DNA of 64,000 nucleotides from Mitragyna speciosa (Eukaryota; Streptophyta; Magnoliopsida; Gentianales; Rubiaceae), in the NCBI GenBank assembly GCA_024721245.1, contig CM045569.1, positions 9,803,355 to 9,867,354 of the forward strand, written 5' to 3'. The notes under the pieces were generated by a model. The model ran no database searches and had not been told where the DNA came from. It was given only the letters and a program-made list of their open reading frames with translations. Both the position numbers and the translations under genes were made by a program. Shown piece after piece: positions 32,009 to 42,940 of this stretch (position 1 is the stretch's first letter; each line of letters starts with the position of its first letter).

Positions 32009-33097
32009 ATGCCGCGCACTAATATTAAATCCAAGAAAAAGAAGGCTAAGACTTCTACAGAACCCTCTGTGCCACACATCAATGTTGGTCAAAAGCGTAA
32101 AGCTCAATCTTCAAACAGGCAAAGATCTCGGCTGGGGATCGATACTGGTATTCTACCATTGCGCCTTGATCAATTGGGAGGAGAATTAGGAAGCATGACT
32201 CCAGCTCAAAGGCAACGCCTAGAACTATTTCGATTCAGAAGCTTTGCCCCGTGTAAGTTCATCGATGCTTCGACCCTTGATCAGTTAAATATTGCAACTC
32301 AAGTGCATGATCTATTTGATGCGATTGGTTGGAGAAATTACTTCACAATGGTTAAATACCCAGCCTATTTGGAACTTACATATGAATTTTATAGCACCTT
32401 TGCTTTTGAGAGACATGATGACTTGAACCTAGACACTCCTGGGGTAATCAAGTATAGATTGCTAGGGAAAGAATTTCATCAGTCAATCACCCAATTTAAT
32501 TTGTCACTGGGATTTCTGGATTCCTCAAATGCGGAATTGAAAGAATACTTGGAAAGTGCATGCGATTATGTACAAACCTTTTCGTCTAATTATATTAACA
32601 TTTGGAGGGAAATATCCATGGACCCTTTAGTGTACAACCCCAGTACATCAAAGAGCTCATACTTGAAAGATCCTATTTTGAGATATGTACAGCGGTTCCT
32701 TGCCTACAATTTCTCCGGACGAAAGGACTCATCTGGCACCTTCTCCAAGGCAGAATTCTTCATCATTTGGTCCATGTTGAACAAGCTAAAAGTAAATCTT
32801 GGGTGTTGGCTAGCCTCTCAATTCCAAACTGTACTTGCAAAGAAAAAGAAACCAATCATTTTAGGGTCTATTATCACTCATCTTGCTGTGGAGCATGGAC
32901 TCTTTGACCCGGACGAGGAAACAGATATGCATGTGGCATGTCTCTCTGAGCCATTGAATTTGGCATGTTTAGAAATTATGGGGATTGTTGAATTAGTTGA
33001 TGGGGCTTTTAAATTTCGCCCACCAGGGGTATATACGCGTCCCGTTCCACATAGTCTTTTAGGGAGTACATCTGGTACTTCGCAGCTTGCAAGATGA
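32009..33097 (+). CDS. Element B ORF2, Athila ORF1-like protein
   Basis: ATG at 32,009, 362 codons, intact. The N-terminus is Lys/Arg-rich (PRTNIKSKKKKAKT and QKRKAQ), suggesting nuclear targeting or nucleic-acid binding. The body has RFRSFAPCKFIDASTLDQL, FDAIGWRNYFTM, YLELTYEFYSTF and GVIKYRLLGKEFHQSITQF. This recalls the Athila ORF-1 family of plant retroelements (Pfam PF03078 as I remember it), whose role is not established. The assignment is from memory of the pattern and needs a profile search. A second ORF beside no polymerase genes fits a non-autonomous element. Confidence 0.6.
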   Translation: MPRTNIKSKKKKAKTSTEPSVPHINVGQKRKAQSSNRQRSRLGIDTGILPLRLDQLGGELGSMTPAQRQRLELFRFRSFAPCKFIDASTLDQLNIATQVHDLFDAIGWRNYFTMVKYPAYLELTYEFYSTFAFERHDDLNLDTPGVIKYRLLGKEFHQSITQFNLSLGFLDSSNAELKEYLESACDYVQTFSSNYINIWREISMDPLVYNPSTSKSSYLKDPILRYVQRFLAYNFSGRKDSSGTFSKAEFFIIWSMLNKLKVNLGCWLASQFQTVLAKKKKPIILGSIITHLAVEHGLFDPDEETDMHVACLSEPLNLACLEIMGIVELVDGAFKFRPPGVYTRPVPHSLLGSTSGTSQLAR

Positions 33098-34609
33098 AGC
33101 AAGCGCCTTCTACGACTGTACCCCAGCTCAACCAACCTACTTTGAAGTCCCAGCTGCAGCAATTGAGCACGAGCATGCAGCAGTTGGATAGTCGTCTTTC
33201 TCACATTGAACAGCAAAATGCTGAACTGACACAATAATTGTTGGCCTCCTTTGAGTTCACAGGCTTCACTCCGCCAGCTACTCCCACTGATTAGCTGCTT
33301 TTTCAGGGAAGTACTAGTATCCTCACTTATGCTATTATTTTCCTACATTGGGGACAATGTAGAGTTAGGTGTGGGGGAGGATTTATGCAATTGCTTTATG
33401 TTTGGTGTTAATGCTTCTAGTTAGTTTATGTGTCATTTTTGTTTTTCTTTCGTTGTGGTAGAATTTTTTTTTCTTTTTTGTGTTAATCTTGTCTTTCTAA
33501 TTTCTCAATAAGAGACAAGCATGATTAGTATAGTTTTCATTGCTAGTATGAGTATTGCATTGATTTCTCAACAATGGATTGAAATCTTAATGTGCAAGAT
33601 TTGACACAAAAATAACCACTTGTGAGTTTTTGAGCCTTATGAGCATTCCATTCCTAAAATTTGCTCTATTTTCTTTTGATGAGTGATTATCACACATGGA
33701 TATGACATTCTAGAACTTGCTCTGTTATGCATGTCAAGATCACATTTTTATGAAATTTGATGCATTAAAATGACAAGGGCAATTAGGTTTAACCCCTTTT
33801 AACTCTCTAAATACCTACCTTTGCATAATACCATTAGTGAACCCTTTTGAGCCTTAACCTTTTGTTCTTTGACTAGTCACTTAAAATTTAACCAAAACCT
33901 CTTTGTTTTAACTCTCTCTTTCAACCTTGTGTCAAAGAAGTGTCTTGATTCTATTGCATGAAAATTACAAGCCTTGTTGCAATGGTTGATTGAAGAAAGC
34001 AAATATTGGCTAGTACAAGTATTTTGATGTTACTTCTTTTTATGTAAAAAAAAAAAAAGAGAGAGAAAAATAAAAAAAATGAAAAAAAAGTACAAAAATA
34101 GTTGTGAAGTGATGTGTATATACGTGTTGTTTCGTGATGATAGGCAAAAGCCTAGATGTGTTTGTACTTGCCCAGTTTGCTCGAGTTATGTATTACATGA
34201 AGCAATGGAGAACGTGAAAAATGATGGTTGAATTCATGCAGTAAAATTAGGCATTCGCCTTGACATTCATGTACACCTAAAACTTCCCTTTTATCTACCC
34301 TTTGACCTTAGCCCCATTACAACCTTGTTCAAAGACCCTTAGATTTTTGCACTAAATTTCTATTCAAGTGGTGGAGATGTGATATATTAGCAAGCATATG
34401 GTAATGTCATTCCATGGTGTTGATATGAGAGTAAATGGTCCCTTGAAATACTTTTGAGTGCATAGAGTGAAATCTGGGAGGAAGTTGTTGAATCTTCTAC
34501 ATTTTGAGTTTTGAGAAATTGTTTAGGAAATATGCTATTCATGCTAGTATGTGAGAGATTGTGCTAAGAAATGCTTGTTTATCTTGTTTGAGGAATGCTT
34601 GAGGACAAG
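33098..34609 (+). other. Element B 3' untranslated region
   Basis: No coding signal. At about 33,365-33,385 it has TTAGGTGTGGGGGAGGATTT following GGGGACAATGTAGAG, a near copy of the true purine-tract region before the 3' LTR. A poly-A/GA run lies at about 34,047-34,090. Confidence 0.65.
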
Positions 34610-34616
34610 CATTGTT

Positions 34617-34632
34617 TAGGTGTGGGGGTATT
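34617..34632 (+). promoter_or_regulatory. Element B polypurine tract
   Basis: TTAGGTGTGGGGGTATT ends directly before the 3' LTR. GAGGACAAGCATTG just upstream is a recurrent neighbour of this tract in Athila-like elements. Confidence 0.8.
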
Positions 34633-35935
34633 TGATAGGGCGTATTTAGTCAATGTTAATTGTGTGTTTTTCCATTATGTTTTAGTGTTTTATTGTTTTT
34701 ATGAGTTGATTTTACTTAGTTTTATGTTTTGTGTCGTTTATAGGTGTTTTGGTGTATTTGGTGCAATTTGGAGCAGAAAAGGCAAATTCCAGAAGAGTTT
34801 TGTTCGTAAGGCGTGGGCACGCTGTAGCTGAGAAACTAAGCAGCGGGATTAAAAGGCATAAACTTCCTATTTGACTCAAGCTACGATCTTTTGTGCGAGA
34901 TTTTGGAAGATCTAGCAGATTTTTAGGAGTCTATTATTATCCTTTTGTCAATTTAGAATCAATTAGATTTATAGGAAAAGTAATTATTAGTTAATTAAAC
35001 TTTTATCTAAAAGTAAAGACTTCCTTTGGTAGTAGAAGTCTAAGTAGGAAAGAGAGAGATGTATTATTAGGAGGGGTTGTAAATCGTTCTAAAAGGAGAG
35101 AGGAAGACTTAGAACTAAAATTTCTTCTTCTTCTCTCGATACCTCTCTCTCTCTACTTCCATGGGGTGTAACTAAACCTCTATTCTAGTCAAAGGAAGAT
35201 TGAAGAATTGGTTTTTACATGCTGTGAGATCTAATTTATCTTTATTGTTTCTTTCGATTATTGGTATTTGTATATCTTTAGTTTTAGCGCTTAGGATTAT
35301 TATGTTGAATTAAATATTAACGGCCGAATATTTAGTTCTATCATATAGTTCTCTGTCATTCAAAATAGTTAAATCTGTGATTGTTTAACTAGTTTGATAC
35401 TTGTGACAACTAATTTGAGGGATATACAATCTAATTTAAATGAACCCTTGTAGGTGTTTGTTGATTAGAATTGGGCTTTTCTAATTCGTATTGCAGTTGT
35501 GAGATTAAATTCTATGGTTGTACCTAGGTTGTCTCTCAATTAGGGAAGTAATTAACGGTTGTACCTTAATTACCGAAACGGTAAGGAAGAGTTGGCTGTT
35601 CGATTGTATCAACAGCTATAACCAATTTATCAATAATTGTTAGAATTCATCTTTGCATCGATGATCAGTCGAATGAACCAATTCCAACATCATTCCTTTG
35701 GCTAGAGTTTTCTCAACCTTGATTTTCTTTAATTTATTCTCTGCAATTTTGTTTACTTCTAGTTCGTTTAGTTAATTTTAGTTATTCCAAAATCCCCCCG
35801 TATTCTGGTGACTTGTGAGATAAGTAAACAACCCAGTCCCTGAGGAGACGACCCTACTCATCAGCTATACTCGAAAATTATCTTTTAGTGAGTAGGATTT
35901 TTAATATTAATTTTTGTGCGGTTGACGCCCGTCCA
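34633..35935 (+). repeat. Element B 3' LTR
   Basis: It begins TGATAGGGCG and ends CCCGTCCA, followed by the TSD ATATT (35,936-35,940). It matches the 5' LTR along its length with scattered differences, so insertion is moderately old. Confidence 0.93.
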
Positions 35936-36067
35936 ATATTAATTTAAATAAATAAGAAAGAGAAAAAAAAAAAAAACTAAGTGTAGCACAAGTGATATTA
36001 GGATATATTTCTATCTCCAATTAATCAATTTAGTTCATAGTAAAAAGGAAATTATTTGAAAATAGAA

Positions 36068-36571
36068 AAGAATTGCAATCAGTTTCCAGCATTGAATTTT
36101 CTTTCCTATTTGGAATCGCTCAGGATATTCTACGATGGTAAGGTCCCGAATCCCAGTGAACTCATCCTCCCTTTGAATCTGAAAAAATTCACTCTGTCAC
36201 ACTTTCACCTTCCACGGAGCCATATTTCTGCGATTGGGAGACTACCGAACCTGGAAGTTCTCAAAGTTGATTCTGGTACCTTTGAGGAGCGAAGATGGGA
36301 CATGAGAGAAGAAGAGTTCCAGGAACTCAAGTACTTGAAGTTAGACACCATGAACATTGTAGAATGGAATGCCTCCTGTGATCACCTTCCCAAACTTGAA
36401 CGACCAGTGTTACAGAATTGCAAAGACCTTCAGGAAATTCCGTGTGATTTTGCTGATGTCTCTAACCTGAAAATTATTGAAGTGCATTGGTGCGGAAAAT
36501 CTGCAGAACAGTCTGCAGAAGAAATTGCGAAAGCAACTGGGGAGATCAAAGTCCATATCAGTCATTCATGA
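36068..36571 (+). pseudogene. NLR LRR-only fragment, right copy
   Basis: Homology to the NLR LRR domain starts at about 36,068 (KNCNQFPALNFLSYLESLRIF) and runs without a stop to TGA at 36,569-36,571, about 168 codons. It corresponds to the last part of the 1,575-aa NLR, with LNLKKFTLSHFHLP, IGRLPNLEVLKVDSG and EVHWCGKSAEQSAEEIA. There is no ATG or NB-ARC upstream; AT-rich non-coding DNA is fused directly to the LRR. It is a remnant of a second tandem paralogue. The left arm holds the same fragment, split by element A, so the truncation predates the inversion. Confidence 0.88.
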
Positions 36572-38223
36572 TTGAGATCAAAATAATGAAAAAGTGAGCT
36601 GGTAGAACAAAATAATGAAAAAGTGAGACATCTCAAACAAAAAAATAGTTCGACGAAAGATAAAGCTCTGTCTTTGTTAGAAACTCTCATGGATTGCAAG
36701 GGCGAAATTTATTACAAGAAAAAATCTTATTATATGACGGACCTATTACAAACCTATTATTGCATGAAATGCTAAATGTCATATTATAAATAAAAAAAGA
36801 AAACGTAAAATTGTTGTATTTCTGTATTTAATTTAATTAAGAAATAGAGGATGACAAATTAAATTGAGGGCAAATTTGGGCAAAGACTTCAATTCAAAGG
36901 TGAAGTATACATGAACGGGTATTTGTTATCGAAGTAGCGGTATTTCATATGTTTCCTAAACGTAGAGGGTACTGATTTAATATTATATAGGGCATTTTGA
37001 ATTGAAATTAAAAAAATATGGAGACGATTAGTTATCAAAATATGACTACGTCCATTCTTGTCATTTGGGAATAAACTTTTTAGATCACTTCGTTTTCCAA
37101 TAAAATTTTTATCCACTGTTAGAGCACTAAAAAATATTATAGGCGGCCAATAAATGGGCAAAACATTTAAATACACAGCAACAAATAGGAAAATTAACAA
37201 AATTAATGTAAAGTTCTCCCTTTTCTAAATTATTAATGATACTGCTAGAATAGTAATTTTCTTACCAGAGCAATAATTACTAAAATACCAACAATAGCCT
37301 TAACAATCAACACTAAAGTTATCATTCTTTTACGTCAATTTTCACATTCTATAAGACCACCGACGGGTTATGTGGTCATATTAAAAGTATGGGGCGTTAT
37401 ATAGTCAAAATCGATACCACAGGGGGGATATTAGTATTTACCCTTACATTTACAAAAAAAACAAAAAAAAAAACTATTTTGATAAGGTAACAAAAACAAA
37501 AAAAATCACCAACTAAATATTCTAAAATACCTTTAATTACTTTTCAAAACTACTAAATACCCCTTAACTAATTTAAAAAGGAAAAATATATCTTAAAAAT
37601 CAATTGGTTAGTCCAAAAGGATGTCAAAATTACTCGTACCTTTACACCAAATTTTCAATTTCCACTATATTGTGTTCTTCAAAACCCAATTATCTAGTTA
37701 ACTTAAATAAAATTACTTTATCTACCAAAATTTTACAGACAAATATATCGGTAAGAAAGAGATGGCCAATTTAATAAAAAAATATGTGAATAACTCGGGA
37801 AACCAAATTAGTGGGTCAAAAGACTTTGGGTTTAAGGACTTTTTATTTCTTATTTTTAATCAATTGTTTTTTTTATAAGCAAATAAAGGTATTCTAGATA
37901 TTTGATTAATATTTTTGGGTTGCATTATTAAAATAATTTTTTATAAAAAAATATAAACACAATGAGTGTAAATATAATTTTTAAAACCTGAGAAGAGGTT
38001 CCAGCGATTACACAAAACCTCATTAGAGATATGTGAAATTATCCCTTAAATAAACGTGGGAATCCAAAACTTGATGAGTCCTCCATAAACGTTGGAAGAA
38101 TCTGCTCAGGTGCCTACAAAACGCTAGTCACGGAGAAACGCACTAATGTTTCTTCTAGAATCAGTCAAATGTCATCTTCTGGGGGGAAAAAAAGTACTTC
38201 ATACCATCCAGTTTACGTTGGAT
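36572..38223. other. Non-coding distal part of right arm and beyond
   Basis: To about 37,876 this mirrors 1-1,351 of the left arm, including GGGTTATGTGGTCATATT-type phrases likely to belong to a small degenerate DNA transposon. From 37,877 on it is beyond the mirrored region visible here. No gene is seen. Confidence 0.65.
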
Positions 38224-38243
38224 ATAATTTTAAAACGTTCCAA
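38224..38243. repeat. Target-site duplication of LINE fragment, left copy
   Basis: ATAATTTTAAAACGTTCCAA recurs at 38,504-38,523 with one mismatch (CATT for CGTT), flanking the LINE tail. Confidence 0.8.
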
Positions 38244-38503
38244 CAATGTACGTACGTGCTCAGGAACCTGTCTCCAACCGGCCATCTTTTTGAAGGAATC
38301 AGGAACATGCTAACCACTTTTCAAGCTTCAGAAACTCTTCATGTCAAAAGAACCAACATTGTACCTGCTCATCGGGCATCTAGACTAGCTCTACACAGTA
38401 ATGGTTGTTATGTCTGGTTTACAAATTATACAATGTCTGTGACTATTGCTGCTCATTCTGGTTTACATTAATGAAATCCTATACTTTATCTTTCAAAAAA
38501 AAA
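38244..38503 (+). mobile_element. 5'-truncated LINE tail with poly-A and TSD
   Basis: About 260 bp lie between 20-bp direct repeats and end in a run of about ten A. The reading frame resembles the C-terminal RNase H-like domain found in plant LINEs: FEGIRNMLTTF, LHVKRTNIVPAHRASRLALH and CYVWF. 5' truncation, a poly-A end and a long TSD are the signature of target-primed reverse transcription. It has no coding capacity. Confidence 0.75.
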
Positions 38504-38523
38504 ATAATTTTAAAACATTCCAA

Positions 38524-39145
38524 TAGACATTGTCTTTGGTTCTTTTCATGCTCCAATACAGATGTAAATACGTGCAACTTTTCTCAAAAGCCTTGGCCGA
38601 CCTTGCAAAATGATTGTGGGTTCACACGACACAACTAATATTATCAAGCACTTTTCTTCTTCTAGTGGACATCTAGTCTTCAAGTCTTTTCTTATAATGT
38701 GAACACTCGGAAGGAGAGAGCAAAATCATATATCTAAAAGCATTAAACTCGGACTAGTCGAAAAGTTCAACCCGTCGGTCCAATGAACTAGCCTCATTAC
38801 CTAGCTGAGGCTAGATGTGCAATTGAACCAAATGAACTAGTCGAAAAGTTTGTATTTGGACCAAATGAGCAATTGAACCTGTTCGAGTATAAATGTGCAA
38901 ATAATAGTTATTGGAAAAGCCAACGAGTCAATTCCTCTTTTTTTTTTTCTTTTAGAAAAATCAATCCTTCTTCAAGTTATTAGTGCCAATACCTCACTCA
39001 TAAAATAGCATGATTTTACCACTAGTTCAATCACCTCCTTGATGTTCTCCCTTCCTTTTATGGTTGTATATTTACTTTCAAAGTTTTTATTAAAAATATA
39101 ATATAAATCTTGTTTCTCTTCTCACCTCCAAATAAAAAGAATTAC
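38524..39145. other. Non-coding stretch, partly NLR-upstream-like
   Basis: About 38,545-38,650 resembles 20,935-21,055 upstream of the right NLR (CATGCTCCAATACAG, CAAAAGCCTTGGCCGACCTT). It is probably the distal upstream part of the NLR fragment at 51,503, separated from it by element C. No gene is seen. Confidence 0.55.
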
Positions 39146-39150
39146 CATAT

Positions 39151-39635
39151 TGTAAGAACACGGTTGACCAAACTCTAAGTTGGCTAGGTCAGAGCTCCAC
39201 ATCAGCTCGGCCACGTGGTTTGGTCTATCAACTTCATTTCCACCTTGGAGTGTTTGACCCAGAATATGTCAATCCTCCCTGGCATTTCAGATTAGGACTT
39301 TGGGAAAGTCAATACACTTTCGACTGCTGTTACATCCTCATTAATGCTATTACATCCCCATTAAATGTTTTGACACCAAGCACTCCTTTTGATATATAAG
39401 TGGATTCTCTTATCTCATATATGAACCTTTTATCTTTTATCAAGGAGGTATCCTACCTCTCTCTCATCTTTTGGAAAAGCATTCTCTTCTTCTTGGTCTC
39501 TTTTATTGCAACTCCTCTACTGACTTAAACATCGAAACTTTTATGGGAATTAAATCCCCTCGCATTTAAGGTTTCTTGTCTTGTAGGTTAATCTATTTGG
39601 TGCTTGCGTGGAAAGAGGGAATTGAAAACTCTATA
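39151..39635 (+). repeat. Element C 5' LTR
   Basis: It begins TGTAAGAACACGGTTGACC and ends GAAAACTCTATA, with the terminal CA decayed to TA. It matches 50,196-50,676 in order, with many transitions, indicating an older insertion than A or B. Its primer site (ATTAGAGCCGTCTATGGG at 39,636) is also mutated. Confidence 0.88.
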
Positions 39636-39743
39636 ATTAGAGCCGTCTATGGGAAACTAATTTCTTCAGTATGTGTGTGGACTTTGATTCTCGTTTTCAT
39701 ATCATTGTCAGACTTGAATTCGTAGCTTGACTGTGTTGTAATC

Positions 39744-41200
39744 ATGCCTCCGAGACCTATTGCTAAGAAGCCTATACTTTCCATTCATGATCAGCCACCT
39801 CCTCCTCTAGATGGAGATCAGCCAAATCCCTAGAAGACTCAAAGGGAAGAGTCCCCTACAAACGAAGACACCATGGCAAAGATTGTAGAGTTTATTAAAG
39901 AAGATCCTAGTATTTTTCAGTAATTGGATAAGTTCTTTTAGAAGAAATGTAAGAAACTTACTAAATTATCCAAACGTCGGCCATAGTCCCCTTATGAGAC
40001 GGATGAGGAATCCTATTCTAAGTAGTCAAAGAAGTCTCGTACTGGCTGATTAGGAGAGCATTCTTGTGAAGAAGTTGCACCGGAGATCCCATTAGAGAAT
40101 ATCCCTCCTAAGGGTAAGTCCGTTTTTCCTTCCTCAAGTGGTAACCAAGCTTTTCCATTTGTGGCTAAAATCAATGACGATCCATTTCCAAGTAATTTTA
40201 ACTTGCCCACCATTCCCTATTATGATGGACATGGCGATCTTGAAAACCGTGTTTATGTTTTCACTTTGGCATTTATTTTGTACCAAGCCTTCAATGTTGT
40301 GATGTGTAGGGCCTTTCCCTGTTATCTTATAACGAATACAAGAAAATGATTTTGGTCCCTTTCCCCGAACAGCCTTTAGAGTCTGGAGGAGCTAACCAAC
40401 AAATTTATAGCTCACTTTGTTTCTTCTAAGCCTCTTAGCAGGAAATCAACTTCTTTGATGCATTTTCGGCAGCATGCCAACGAGTCACTTCGTGATTATT
40501 TGACTCGTTTTACTAATGAATATCTTCAAGTTCCTGATCCAAATGATTCGGTTACAATTGCTGCTTTTATCCATGGATTGTTACCAGGGAGATTTACAAC
40601 TCAATTGCATGAAAAATACCTTGAGACCCTAGACGAGCTCTGGGGAAGGATAGGACAAGGAATTCAAGAAGAAGAGGCCAATAGGATGGAGCACGAGCTG
40701 TAGTCATCCAAATCTAATAGAAAAGAGCGAGGAGGGAAATCATGGGATGATGATGCGAATGCTTCTTTGAGTCGAGAAGGTAGAGACAAACGCAGCACAT
40801 TTGACAGGATCAATAAAGGGAGATCTGCTACCTTGAACACTCTGTTAACCCTTTTAAATGCCAGTAGGACTGAGGCACTGGCTATGATGAAACAACAAAA
40901 TATGGGCAGGCAACCACCATGGATGGTGGGTAAGAAGGAAAAAAAGAATCCCAATCTCTATTGCGCATACAACCGAGATGTTGGTCATGAGACTGAAGAT
41001 CACTACGATCTTAAAAGGGAGATCGAGCAGTTGATCCAATAGGGGTATTTGAGACGATTCATCAAAGACGATACCTAGGGTAGCCTGGAAGATCACCGAG
41101 ATGACCATCAACAATGGCAGGGAGATTGGTGAGACTATCGAAAGGGAGATAGGCGAGGTCGACAAGGACATAATAGGTCCAATGATCACATAAATGATAG
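39744..41200 (+). pseudogene. Element C gag remnant
   Basis: The ATG at 39,744 (MPPRPIAKKPILSIHDQPPP) is quickly followed by several stops. The capsid region is recognisable at 40,380-40,700: KFIAHFVSSKPLSRKST, MHFRQHANESLRDYLTRFTN and VTIAAFIHGLLPGRF. A zinc-knuckle-like CAYNRDVGHETEDHYDLKRE is at about 40,963-41,020, with some Cys positions lost. This is the Tat-type gag pattern. It is non-functional. Confidence 0.8.
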
Positions 41201-41429
41201 AGACAGGTCTCTGAATCCTAGTGCAGGGGTGGCTGGAGTCATCAACACTATTTTCAGAGGCCTCAATATGGGGATAGCTGAAGTTCTTGAAAGAAGAGCT
41301 ATCGACAATTTGCTTATGATTCTATTGAATAAAGCTCCCGTCTTTCAGAAACACTTTCTTATGAGTCTGATGACCCCATACCCACTACTTCAACCAATAA
41401 TGAAGCATTGGTAACTGAAACAATTACTA

Positions 41430-41720
41430 ACAACTATTTGGTCAAAAAAGCTTACATTAATACTAGGAGCTCCGCAAACATTATGTATTATAAAACCTTT
41501 GAACAAATGGGCTTAAAAGATAGCTAGCTTACACCAATTCGGACTCATTTGTTTGAGTTTAGAGGTCAGGTTGTATACCCAGAGGGTATGATTACCTTGT
41601 CAACCACCATTGGAAAATATCCAAGGTCACGGACTACTCAGGTCAATTTCATTGTGCTGAAAGCAAACACTCTGTATAATATGCTGCTCGGGCGTTCAAC
41701 CCTTAACGTTCTCTGAGCTA
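41430..41720 (+). pseudogene. Element C protease remnant
   Basis: The active-site region reads KAYINTRSSANIMYYKTFEQ where the family has a D-T/S-G motif, so the catalytic residues are lost. The downstream motif NMLLGRSTLN is at about 41,676-41,706. Confidence 0.65.
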
Positions 41721-41999
41721 TCTTCTCCACATATTATTTGAGCATGAAATTCATAATCCTTAGAGGGATAGCAGAGGTTACAAGTGATATCCAAACTACT
41801 GGGGAGTGTTATTCCACCACTTTGTAGGCAGCCTCTTTGGCTGGTTCTTCAGTTGGACTTTCGAGGAATACCCAAGAACCAAGATCCAATAATAGTAATC
41901 CCACAGTGACTCCGTATTAATTCTTAATGTTATGCGAATCCCTCCATCTAAGAAGTCACCTAGGCTTGAGACCAGTGACAAGATAGAAATTGTGGTGCT

Positions 42000-42940
42000 G
42001 GACAAGGAGAATCCAAAGTATGCTATTAAGATCGGTCAAGATCTACCTCCTAAGACCCAAGATGCTTGATTAGCCTTGTAGAAAGAATTCAAAAAGATAT
42101 TTGTATGAACAGCTAATGATGTTGTAGGGATTCTACCCGAGCTAAAAATTCATAGATTGAACATAGATCCTCGAGTTAAGCCAGTCTAGTAAAAGAAAAG
42201 ACACTTCAGCCCTGAACGCAATCAGGCATTTCTGAAGGGGTTGATAAGCTGTTGGCCGCCAAAATGATACGAGAAGTTTAATATCCAAATTGGTTGGCCA
42301 ACCTAGTGATGATCAAAAAAGCCAGTGAGGGTTGGAGGATGTGCATTAACTACACTGACAATAACAAGGCATGGCCGAAGGATTACCATCCTCTACCATG
42401 AATTTTTTGGACGCTTTCAAAAGATACCACCAGATCGGGATAACCAAAGAGGACCAGGACAAAACTACTTTCATCACTTGTTGTGGGGTTTATTGCTAAA
42501 CCATTATGCCCTTTGGGTTAAAAAATGCTGGAGCCACTTATCAATGCTCAGTAGATAAAATTTTTCATCAGCAAATCGGTTTGGTAATGGAGTTGTACGC
42601 TGATGATTTACTTGTTAAAAGCCGAAATGCTAATAAGTTTGTTGATAATTTGAGAGAGGTGTTCCAAGTCTTGCTGCATTCCTGAATGATGCTTAAGCCG
42701 AAAAAATGCATTTTTGCTGTGAAGTTGGAGAAATTGCTCGGCTACATGATCTCTTCTATGGGAATAGAGGCAAACCCTGACAAATCAAGGCAATTCAAGA
42801 TATGACTGTGCCAACTTCAATCAACGATGTTCAAAAGCTCATAGGTCAGTTGGCTGCACTGAATAGATTCCTTTCTAGGTCTGCTTAACACAATTTGCCT
42901 TTCTTTAAACCCTTGAAAAAGGCTGATCAGTTTGATTGGA
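42000..42940 (+). pseudogene. Element C reverse transcriptase remnant
   Basis: Motifs occur across several frames with stops: HRLNIDPRVKPV, NLVMIKKASEGWRMCINY-like, and the catalytic box YADDLLVKS at 42,596 onward. It is followed by KPKKCIFAVKLEKLLGYMIS. The reading is interrupted at 42,940 by element D and resumes at 46,785. Confidence 0.8.
42936..42940. repeat. Target-site duplication of element D, left copy
   Basis: TTGGA precedes the LTR; GTGGA (46,785-46,789) follows the other LTR. The flanks rejoin within a recognisable RT/RNase H motif (QFDW followed by ISECQ). Confidence 0.75.

Larger units (their letters stand above)
28306..35935 (+). mobile_element. Element B: non-autonomous Athila-like LTR retrotransposon (7.6 kb)
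   Basis: LTRs of about 1.29-1.30 kb (TGATAGGGCG to GCCCGTCCA), a 5-bp TSD, a tRNA-Asp-type primer site and a purine-tract motif delimit the element. The interior has two reading frames (29,675-30,715 and 32,009-33,097) but no protease, RT, RNase H or integrase motif in any frame I read. It must have relied on enzymes from another element. The tRNA-Asp primer site and the second ORF suggest the Athila lineage. It is inserted only in the right arm. Confidence 0.88.
21500..37876. repeat. Right arm of large inverted duplication
   Basis: This arm is the reverse complement of the left arm in the order NLR, 3' non-coding block, LRR fragment, distal non-coding block. It is interrupted by element B (28,306-35,935), which the left arm lacks, and it lacks element A. 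The outer end is at about 37,876, where the mirror would pass the window start. Without the two elements the arms are roughly 8.4 kb and 8.7 kb. Confidence 0.9.

Noticed and set aside
38169..38471. 100-codon frame as a host gene
   Set aside because: Most of it lies between LINE target-site copies and resembles an RNase H tail; the part before 38,244 shows no similarity.
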